A stretch of DNA of 64,000 nt. Source: Trichobilharzia regenti. Lineage: Eukaryota; Platyhelminthes; Trematoda; Strigeidida; Schistosomatidae. Positions within the stretch are counted from its first letter, which is position 1, and each line of letters opens with the position of its first letter. Positions 22,371 to 34,300 of this stretch are shown in pieces. Under the pieces are notes generated by a model that was not told where the DNA came from, made no database searches, and worked only from the letters and a program-made list of their open reading frames with translations. The stretch lies in the NCBI GenBank assembly GCA_944472135.2, contig OX235270.1:71433168-71497167 (forward strand), given 5' to 3'. Both the position numbers and the translations under genes were made by a program.

Positions 22371-25300
22371 CTGTGTTAAGAAATGAAAGATACTTTTTGT
22401 CAAATCAAATCAAATATTACCAAACGGAATAATGCCGTCAGGAAAAAAACCTGTATTTTTCAGGGTTAAGACACAGCTTCACAGAATGACATGTTACTTA
22501 CTTTTGTGCTTCCAATGCGTATTTGTACCAACTTAGACACAAAACTGTTAATATCTAGATGTGTGAATTTGTAGGGGCTTGTAGTACATAAGGCCCAGTA
22601 AGTATAGCTATTTGGCATACACCGAGCCAAAATAAGCTGTTTTTGAATTTTTCTCTTATTTGCAACTTCGAAACAATCATCACAGGTAAAAGAGTAGGGA
22701 AACAAATACAGTAAATAGCCAATAGACGTTGGAGACAGAAGTGTATTACTATGATTAGTAATGTTAGTAGCAGTAGAGGAAATAATAAATGAATGAACTA
22801 TTCTTAAGCACCTAGAGAAAGTGGGTACACAATTACATGTCACCTCCATATGGTATTCATCACTACCATTCGTATACATCTTTATTTCTGGGGAAAAGTT
22901 ATGCTTTTTGATGATGGTAACAACTTAATAATAAAAGAGAGCTGTACCGTTATTCAAATGTGAAAATGTAACTGACTTGCTTAAGGATTTAGTTTCCAGC
23001 TAAATGGGTTACGAGTTCAGCTGGTTTAAGTCTCATTCTACCTTCCTCATTTTGAGCAGCTGAGTTATTACCAGCAGCCAAGACACGAGAAGTATGATTC
23101 TTAACCTGATACAGAAATGAGATGTGTTCTGGATAGCTGAATTCAAACATATATTGAGTTATTAGCATGCATTTTAACCTGGCAAAGCTGCCTTGGAAAT
23201 GGAATCATGTGACAAACCGCATCGATTATCACATAACTATCTTTTATCTAGTGAGTGTATATAATTTTGGCCTTTTTATTTTTTAAGGGAAACTTCATGC
23301 TTAATTACAGTGTCCACAGTTGAATACGTGGATTAAAATAATTACTTCTTGTGTATTTGTAGTCGTAGGACTTTATTCATGTAAATCCTAGAATGTGTCA
23401 TACGATTAGTTACATTTTCTTCATACATCACTGAATTGTTTCCAGCAAAGAAAAATATTTTCGCTTATTTTTGACAACTGGTATAGTAGTAGATGCATTT
23501 TTTCTTGGCAAATTCTATTGCCATAAAAAGTCCAGAGACTAGTGTGATCACTGGATCTTTATTTATCACTGCGTAAACATCTACTAGTACACGTCTGTAT
23601 TTACTAGAAATTGATTTTAGTAATTAGTTAGCAAAAATCTGTCTGTATGAATGTAACTTATTCAGGCTGCTCAGATATTATACTAGTGTTATTCGCTTAT
23701 TAGTCTACAGATACTTTCAGTCAAACACATAGATCCATCATAACAGACTGACATGCTATTGCGGTTGCATAATACCTGTTGTAAGTGATAGCAGTGTGAC
23801 AACTCGCCTCATTCTTGATATGTCTGACTCCGATTCACCCGCTGTATTTACATACACAAATATCTAAACCTGCCTTTCATCCTCCAGGATTCTGATCAGC
23901 AAGACTTACACGTGTCTATGCAAAGCAATGTATTTTCTTCTCACATTATTAGTATTCGAAGCCAACATAAAGATATGCTAAAAGTTTAATTCGTAGTATA
24001 TAATTTTTTCTAAAGTCATTACATAATATTAAAGAACAATAAGGGACTTCGCCTCTTCATTATATGAAGTGGGTCCCGAATTCATCGGTTTCTTGACATT
24101 ATTATCTATTTAGTGTATTTGAGAAAATTTAACGCTAAAACAAAGTAGTTTCTTTGGTAGATGGTGACTGGTATTGGAATTCAGGATACGAACTTCACTC
24201 TACTTGGGACTCGTCACCTGGACGTACTCACTGAGGCCCGAACTCAGTACCCATCATTTCAAACGCCAAAGCACTATCTATTGGACGGCTTGGGCCACTA
24301 CAGCCACCTCTTATACAACGTGTGTCAGTTATTATTTATCCATCAATCAGGCATATCCGAATGGTGAGTCCCAAATAGGATGAAATACGCATCCTGCATC
24401 ATACTGCTAGTTCCCACCCACCAAATCTTTTCAAGGAAAGCCTCAGACATCGTCGAGGCGTCCGCACAAAAGGCTGACATGCTAACAGCGGCTGAACACT
24501 TTAGTTCAATCAGTCAACAGGAAATTCATTATTGTATTAAAATAGAGTAGCTTCTGTTTATATTTACTGTCTAAATGATTTCTCAACCCAAAAGAACACT
24601 TGTTCTTGAGAAAGAAGAAGGTTACTATTGCTCTTCAAAGGATATTTTATACTCTGAATAGACAAAATACTAGATCTTAACAGTTGCCGTTTAATCTGGA
24701 CAGGTCTGTAGTTAGCAAAAAACAAAGTTTGCTGCACCATCCACCATCTAAATAATACTTCAAAGCGTAAAACATCAGAAGAGTTACTAGATGCTAGAGT
24801 GGAATTGCAAGATGCCAGTCTGTTTCCTGTTTGATGATTTCTAGAGGCAGTATCCATGATTTGCATTTCGTTCTATTTGGAACTCATCATGTCAATCTTA
24901 AGGTATCGTCAAACCATCTGACAACAGACACCAAGCAGTTAGTTCAAATAAAACCAGTCACAGAGGAATATAAATGATAATTTAACCTAAATTAAGATGT
25001 TGTTCTCTTTATTGTGGCTATCGAATTTCACGCGAAAACTAAAGTCTTAGTTTGCGCAACTGAAACCAAAAGGTAATATCAATGCCAATTCAAGTTCCCA
25101 TTTCATTCAGGAAGTGAATCACTGTTTCGTTGGGGAGTGTGGTGTCACAGAAGACAAAACATCAAAATTCCAATAGCTAAGACTGAGTTAAATCAGATAA
25201 AAGATATTAATTTCCATTTCTTATCTTCTGTCAATCATAATACTGAAAAAATAACTGGTTATTTTTTTCATTTCCTTGTGTTTACGCATTCACAATTGGT

Positions 25301-28300
25301 TAACCCACAAACACAGCATATATCAGTTAATATCAGATCATACTTAAGATTAAGATATATAAAGTATTTATTTTGAACATTATTCAGTTATACTATGTTC
25401 TGAATCATAATTCAGATTTACTATTGCAAAGGACACAACTTACTCATCTTTGATCCTGTAACGCTCATAAAGCCATCGCCTAATTGATTCACTGTCTCGT
25501 GGAATATCTCTTATTGGTATTCTTTTCAAATATATGTGCAAACTTCTCGGTTTCTTCAACCAATCTAATAACAGGATGTATGCAAAAGAAAAAATATAGG
25601 ACTCCTTTTTAAACCTTGAGGAAAAATAAAACAATTCACAATGACTAATTATTCAGAATAGGAAAGCAGGTTAAAGATGATAATAGTAATATGGTCTCAT
25701 CAGTGTCCATCAGGTCACTAACTTGTCGTCTGAGTTGCTTAAGGGGAATTCTCTACCTGTCGAAAACAATCATTAGTTGGCGGCTATTTTCATTAGGAAT
25801 GAAATCATTCACAGTGATGCAGACACAAACACTTTATATCTGTGTCATCTTTCAGATTCTGAAGACCTGCATCACTCATGAAAACACTTTTCATCATACT
25901 CCTGTTTATCTGTTGCAGTATGAATCTGTACTATTTAAATATGCACTTACAAATGCTAAGGTTATTAAACATTACACACTTTAAAAAATGGATATCAGTG
26001 ATAATGATGAAATACGACACATATATGACCAACATAGAAATTAACCAATTCATATTAGCAAATGTTTGGAGATGGCGCCACAATAAAGAATACCAAAGTC
26101 ATAGAGTACATGACAGACTTAATTATTTTGAATTTTATTCAAATTAACAAATCAAATCTCGTCCAGAATTCTGAAATAATTGAGAAACCACATTGAAAAT
26201 GATTTCATTAGGACAGATAGAATAAAGTGAAAATAAATCAGTTAATTCATGAGTTGGTTAGCTCTTTCGAAGTGAATTATTAAAATACTGAGAAAGTATA
26301 CCAAGCACTGTCAAGCACATATATCATCTTGAATGCAAGACAGTCTAATCTAATTTGTGCAGCTGTCAGTGCACTGAGATTTCATAATATTAAATAACAA
26401 AGAAGCAGTGTCACTCACGAATGCCCAATGTCATCTTTTTATCCCACCATACCCTTGGTCTGTTGACTACGATGGTTTCGAGTTTCAGACAGACTTATCT
26501 ACTTTGAATTTGCATACGTTATCGTTGTTATCGTCCCTCTGCGTTTCAGCTGGAACAAAGACCTACAACAACTCATCTCCACTTTCTCCTATTCTATATG
26601 GATCCCTTTAGCTGAATCCACGATTGCTCATAGTCTCTCATCCTCTCCTCACACGGTCTCCTCCACGTCAACCTCAGACCGATGGACGAAACTCGCCGTT
26701 TCCCATTCGAGTTCGAGCTGAGTAGTGATCTGGTGTTTGATGTCATTCGACAGTCTCCTCAGCGTGCATCCAATCCATCTCCACATCCCCTGCATATTTA
26801 TTGAGTCATATGGTTCTTGGCTAGTTGGTTTTCAGAGTTTCCTCTTGTTAGTCTTTTCAGGCCATTTGATCTTCAATATGAAGTGGCGGCACATAGTGAT
26901 AGGAGTCTGCAGTGACCTGCTTGAAGCGCCTTTCTTGCCTCACCAAGTTTGTGATTGAGAAGAAATGACTGACTTAGCGTTTGTGAAGAAAATTTGGATT
27001 TTGTTCATAATGCTGAGTACAAACGGTTTATATACTGATGGTGTGTCTTTCATGTCCTTCCCATTCTGGTCTGTACATCTTCTGTAATTGAAACGACGCT
27101 TCCTAGATATTTGAAAGAAGTAACCCGTTTCACATTTATCCCGCTGATGGTGACTGGTGCTTGTTGTTATTGTTTGGCTGTTTTCATCACTTCCATATTC
27201 TGTGTGTTCAGTTGAAGTTCTGTAATCGCTGCCTGCCCTTCCGGCAAACTTATTGGTTTTCGCCTGTGACTCTTCAAATTTATGTTACACTAAACACAAA
27301 TTGTTTGTGAAATCCAGTCCACCACAATTAGGAATATCATTAGTAATAGTAGTCAGACTTGTCCTATTCCTGTTTTAATTTGAAAGGCTTCTCTGAGTTT
27401 TCCATTGTGGATCACTTGACATGTAGAATCTTTATAAGGCTTTTGAATTATGTTTATAAAGATCTGGGGTACTGCATAGGACAACTCAGTCATATAACTG
27501 AGAAGACATGGGCGAAATTCAATCTTCCGAAAGTCCTGAGCAGAAATCAAAATATTCCAGATACACACTACCTACGTGTCAGATGTACTTCTTACTCTGA
27601 ATACACAAAATCTCTCTGTTTTGTCTACCAATATTAGTAAACAAAGATTAGATTACCTTTGTTAAGAAAAAATACCAATATTATATAGAAAAACACCTCT
27701 AAATGAAAGTTTTGTCAAATAGCACATGACAGGCGGCTACTGGTTAAAAATATGATTAAATGATTTCAGAAATTAGTGTTTTCTTCAGAAAGCCAAAAAT
27801 ACATCTGCATTCATATTTCATAAAGTGATTTGTGATCATTTTAGGAGTTTTGCGAAAATTTCTTTCTTTTTTACATGTAGTAAATTACTTCTTGTTCCCC
27901 TAGAATGTAATCTACACTTTGAATACACAGCACAGAATGCTGGCTTTACCAGTAATAAGAGATGATGTGGAAGCTGTTCAATTAATAACTGCAGCAACTA
28001 TTACCAGGAGGTATGAATAAGGTAGGCTAGTCAATTCTGATGTGAACTGCTGTGGAATATAGGGCGTTAGCATTACAGATTAACAGAGTTATAATACGTT
28101 TATTAGTTGCACACATTTAACAAGGTTAGCATTGTCTACTACTTTTACATACCACAAATATGTAGAGGTAATTCAATAGAATATTTTAGCATGTACTGAA
28201 ATTAAATTTTCACTGTAAGTTATCATTGATAAACATGAAAAAAATGCAACCCACCTGTTAATCCTGGCGCAGGTATGTAATGGTCGTATGGATAACCATC

Positions 28301-31300
28301 TTCATCTGCGAATACAGTAGTCACATCATATAAAGCATCGAGACAGTCGTGCAAGTGATTCAGTATTAACTGAAAACCTCTTCTTCGCGGGACTAAAACA
28401 TGTTTGAATGGCTTAATACCTGCTGAAATACAAAGTAAGGAGTAAAACAAATGTTTAAAAAAAGTACAATACACTAAACTTACTTTGTTGAAACAAGGAA
28501 ACATTATGTGGTGAAGTTAAAGCATCATAGTCAAAACCTAGCTCTTTTAAAATTTGACCTTCAAGGAACAATCAGGTATAGGGAATGCTATGAAAGATCA
28601 CTTCAAATCAAATCATGCCTGCCTTTCTGGACTAAGGGAAGGCAGATGCAGTATTCCACTTATTCTCTAGGTAATTTTTCTGTAAATCTGTAAATACTGT
28701 TAGGTAGGGTTAGATTAAGGTTTAGGATGTAGGGTTAAGGTTAGGATTACAGTTAAATTTAGGCTTAGAAGTTAGGATTATAGTTAGAGTTAGGAGTCAG
28801 TTAAAGAACATTATCAGAAATATTAATAGATCTCAAAGTACCATAATCTAGAGTCATCTCTAGATCATCTTTTTTTGACAGGGATACATTCTCACAACAC
28901 ACAAGCGACAGGTATATGGTATAATGTCATGTTTGCAATGTTTTTCAGTACGTCTTTCAACAACTATGCGACTTTGTTTGCATCTGAATTCTGATTGGTC
29001 GTTCAAGACTACTGTAGTTTTGGCTGTCATAGTTTGACTTTTCCTACTATGCAGAATACGCTTTCCTGTACCATTTACTCCTGACATATCACTTGTTGTT
29101 TCTGCTTTTCTGTACATAAACTTGATAAAATACTCAAGGAGAACAATATGAATGCGACAGGTACAGTCCTGTTAAAGACGCCTTTGATTATATGATCTGC
29201 AAACGTTAGTTTTCATGGGATATCCAAACGGCTTCCATAGGTTTCAAAGTATGAAGTACTACATTCCAATCCCAAATAGCAGTCTGATATCTATCAAGAT
29301 CAACTGGTTTGAAACATCACTCAACTGGTGCCGGAATTCATTCTTAAATTTCCCTATACTAACTGCAATACACATCGCTATGTGAACAGATAATCAGATA
29401 ATTAAAGCAATGCTCGAGGATCAGAATTTTAAATAAAAATAAGCATATGAGTGAAGGAAGGGAGAGAAAAGTACAAAAGATAGTTGAAAAACAATATAAA
29501 CTATGTGCAAATAAGAGAGGAGCTAGAAGAATAATTACAGCGTTTTGAATATATGAATGCACCATTGGTATCTGAATAGATTTTGTGGTTCGTAAGGTCA
29601 TTTCAAAGATACAAAATCCTACCTTGTCTGTCATAATGCTATTTGTCTTCTGTCTGAAACACTGCATAAACAACAGAACTTCACAAATTTCTTCAAGAAT
29701 ATACCAGAAAGGTTCTGGAGAAAATATACAGTGGGAAAAAGTTACGACAGACAGAAGATATCTAAAGCGATAAATGACAATTCCTGAGTAAACTAAAGAA
29801 ATATACTTCCAGTTTATCGACCGTTGTACTGTTTATATGTAAATTTAAAACACTATCCGGAATTTCATCCTGAATATTAGGAAACCTGGTATCGAAGCCT
29901 CGCATTTCAAACTTATCTGTTAGTGGTTATCAACAGTTTTTTTAAGCTTTTAAACAACAGAGTAAATGATTGTTTTTCATTGAACAATGATGAGAAAATC
30001 AGGCTAATGCAATCTTAATAAGGAACAGGTATTCTACTGAGAAACTGTAGTGAATAAATGAATAAAATGATAACACTTTTATCCGATAAAACAAGATTTA
30101 CACAACAATAAAAAAGATGAAAGAGAAGGAACACAATCTAATATTCATTCTTCGAAAAGGTAAGACTGGTTCTCTCCAAGTTGTATAAAGAACCCCTGAA
30201 AGTGAACAGAGGAGATAAGCCTTTTTCGTCAGATCATATGAAATTGTTAAATAGTTTGACAAACTTTTTAAACCCATTAGAAAGTACACACCTTTAATTT
30301 CGCTTAGTGATTCTCATTACTTTTTATGTAGCTTGCTCTGATGAAATCAGTTAACAGTGGACGTGATCTTTTCATTCATTGACGCTAAACTGACCTATAG
30401 AATGTCATTTATACAAAGGTATTCATTCCAACAGATTGCATACCTGCATTTCCAACACATAATCTAAAACAGCCTTCATTGAGACGTATCTTGAATGTAC
30501 AACTCTCCCTAAGTAATGAAAATTAAGGACAAAAGAATAAATGGTTCACTGCTAGGCTTTCTTCTAGCAAGTGTTTTCAATGCGAAGTTTGAAAACACAC
30601 AGTCGGGTGGGGGGGGGTATTAACCCCTTTAAATTTTCCAAGAGGTAGGTAATTAATCCTTTTATGGTATTTAATGAGGCAAATGATTTATACGCTCTGT
30701 TTCTTTCAGCCATGAAACTCAGATCATTTGTACGACTTACAAGTAATAAGACGTAGTCAGGGGATCCTGCGTCGGTGGCACAGTGGTTAGGACTCTCGTC
30801 GACCATGTACATGGTCCGGGGTTCGAGCCCACGCCGGCGCACACCTGATATCTATGGTCGGCCTGCAAAATTTGGGCTACCGATATCCATGCTGAAAATT
30901 CCATACTTGTACCAAAAATACAGTGTGGAATCAAGCTGTAAATATAAAAAAAAAATAAAAAAAGTCCATAGGTCCACAGAAAACCTATTTAGAAGGAACG
31001 AATTAGTAATTTCAGTGGTTGGTTGCGTCTAAATATGGAATGAATTTGCCCACTATCCTCCGTCACTTAATCAGTTTAACCGTAAAGATAATAAAGTTAA
31101 TATGATATACACTCCTAATTATCGAAAATTTCCCTTCTTGAATTTAGGTTTCACCGGACACATTTTAGAAACTGTTTATTTTCTTTATCAAGAAAGATTT
31201 TACTTTTAACTAAGATCTGGGTCACTTTCTCTACAAAAGGAATAATTTGAAAATATCACAAAATCGATTTAAAAAGTAGCCTCAGTGGTTCAAGTAGTAA

Positions 31301-34300
31301 TTTGACTGGAAACTGGTTAGTAACTGGTATCATACGTCTGGTCCCTTGTCTGACGCAGGCTGAATTCTATCAGTCAAGTTTGCGATGTTAACACCATGCT
31401 AGGTGACTCGCCGTCATGGTTCCCTCTGAGTTGTCGTTATTAAATGGTTGGAGGTAATCGTCTACAAGCCTTCAACCGAAGTTTCGTGCTTGTTGGCAAT
31501 TATCAGTCAGTCATGTCTTATCTGAGACTCAGAGCCGTGTTTTCCATTGCTGCAGTCAAAGACGTGACCACCGAGCTATTCGGCCTCCAACCGACCTGCT
31601 CTAGAACTGTATTGGAAACTTTGATTAGGCACTTGTTATTAAATAGCATCATGCGTGTATTCCTTGGTTTTGGTGCACTTTGGTAGAATTCAACCTACGA
31701 GCCTGAATAGCTCAGCGGCAACTCCTCTGACTGCAGCACTGGGTGACACCGGTTTTTATTTATGGATGGACACGGGTTACTTCAAGGTTGCAGATACGCT
31801 CCTCTGGCTGGTGACTGCCAGCAAGCACGAAATCTAGTTCCTAGGCTTGCTGTCGACTGCCCCTAAACATCTAATAACAATAGTTCATAGTAATGATTTT
31901 TCGAAATGTATAAAAATAATTTATTTTCAATTCTTGAGCCTTAATCATTCATTTAATTTGTGTAACACCACCTAACCCAACTGGCATACCTTGACTTCTT
32001 TTTAGCTCATCACAAAACCAAATTACTTTTACTAAAAGTAATTTCTTTGGAACCTCCTTGACTTTAATCGAGACTAAATTTTAGGATATCCTTAGAAATA
32101 TTCATCTTTCAACTAGTAAACTCAAAGTATAGATGTATTTGCATTTAACTGGAGAAAGAGTCAGTGAAAAGTGTCTTCTTCTAATGAATACCATTTCTTT
32201 TCGGTGACTTAATGGAGATTTTCCAACTGACAGACTAGTTCGTGAATAAAACATTTTCATTGACTGTGAGTGAAGTGGATCTTTTTAAGCACTGTTAAAT
32301 AACCTGCTCTCGGGGGAAATAAATCACTTATCTAGGCAAATAAAAATTTTTATATTAAATAGCTTAAATTTCAATAAAGTGCAAATGAGCTATTAAATTT
32401 TTTAAAGTCAAAAAATAGTAAAGGACAGCTAACTTTTCTTAATTGAAAGCAATGCTGCTCACAGTAATAATAATAGTACTTATCTATTTTACTTAATCCT
32501 GGAAAATCTAAGGGTAGTTGTACAATTGTAGTTGATGGCCAGCAGTGAAATCTGGAACATACGTTTCGTCTTATTTGGGACTCATCGGTCGTATGTGCCC
32601 TCACCTCCAGTGAGTGATAATGCTTCCGTTGAGACACGAACTCAACATTTGTTCAATTCACCGTCAGTTACTGCCTGTAGAGGTGCTTCCAAACGACGGG
32701 TCCCAGATGAGAGGAAACAGTATATTTTATCTAACACACTTTATATCATACACGATAACAGTACTAAAGAAATTTGTTTTGTTTATGTTTGAAACAATTT
32801 TTAATTCCTTTGCATTCCGTATGGAACATAGAGCTCCAAGCATTTTAGGCATTAGAGGCTTAGTAGCTGTGATGTTTTGCTTTTTTACGGGGTGAAGTTG
32901 CTAGTCCCCTGCGTAATCATCCACTATACTGAGCTTTATACTGGCTAAGTGAGGTTTAGTGTGGCACACGGGAACTCAACCGCACACTGCGTATGTGGCT
33001 AGATAGTATTCTACCACTAAACCGACAACACACACCATTTCAAACATAATTACAGACAGAAACATTTTGAAAAAACAACAACAGATTAAGCGAATGAATA
33101 CAACCATTTTCAATTAGATACTCATCATTGGCTAGCTGTACATTAATACATAGTTTTTACATCAAAATATTTTACCAATCAAGTGGTCATTTTAGTTAGT
33201 CAGTTTTATCTATACATGAGGTGAAATTAAGAAGTTAAAGGTCACCAAAAATAATCACTAATAGGTGTTAGTAACAAAATGTCTAAGTTCTAAAAGAGGG
33301 GACAAGGATAATTATGGAATTCGAAATAAGCTGATGCTTAGGCGTTGGGAACCAGCTTATTACATAATCAAGAAATTTTTAAAATAGTAATGATGACTAA
33401 GAAGAATAGCATGACACAGACGTGTTACACAGCTTGATGGCAACGCCTTCGGTGTGCGTGTGGTTATCTTCTGGCTGACCGGGGTAGATCACTGACTCAC
33501 CCATTGACAATTTGATGAGTCCATTCCGTTCCCTCTGCTTTCACATATTCCCAGTACTTGAATTCCGTATCGGTTCATTTCGTTTGCAATCTGGGCAACT
33601 TTACCATATCCCCACACAGAATTTTTCTTATCCGCAAAGAGATTCATCGTGCAGATGTTTCTGAACCAAATTTGTTTAAATGGTGGGGTTGCTAGCCTCA
33701 TGCCTGACAAAGGAATTGTCACATTAAGATAAAGTTTAGAGAGAAGCGACCTTGTGTGTTGCTCACCCACATAATTTATAAATCCCATAAGAATACAGCA
33801 CTTTGGTACAACTATGAAATTTTAAGCGTGTGATATCGGTAGCGCAAATTTAGCAGGCCGACTATTGACGTCAGGTGTCCGGCAACAGAGGATCCAACCT
33901 CGGACCATGTGCATGGTCTGAGAGAGTCCTAACCTCTGTACCACCGACAGACGTCGATATATACATATATATAAATACATATAGAAAGAGAGAGAGACTG
34001 GAAGTAAGCGACGTGTCGCCAAGTTATTCAATAGACAGGATTATTGAGTGACCTAGTATTTGGATACATTCATTTTAATGTATCTGAGTGGCCTAGAAAC
34101 ATGTCGTTTGCGGTTAATCTAAAGTTACGAAGTCCTAGACACCTTTGAACTGGATAGTAGTCACTTGAAGATGATTCATAGATCAGCGACACCAAATAGT
34201 TTGGCTTTGTCATACATGGATTGTTTTCCTACCATTTTTAATATCGTTTATGTCACTGTAGGTGGGTATTCGGTAGTGGGTTTTGTAGAACTGTCAACCT

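Noticed and set aside
24564..24866. 100-codon minus-strand frame
   Set aside because: No family recognised, and its start runs into a hammerhead-like SINE motif; AT-poor chance frame.
28860..29117. Minus frame with KHCKHDIIPYTC, considered as the missing PLA2 catalytic exon
   Set aside because: Lacks the CCxxHDxC spacing and the WCG loop.
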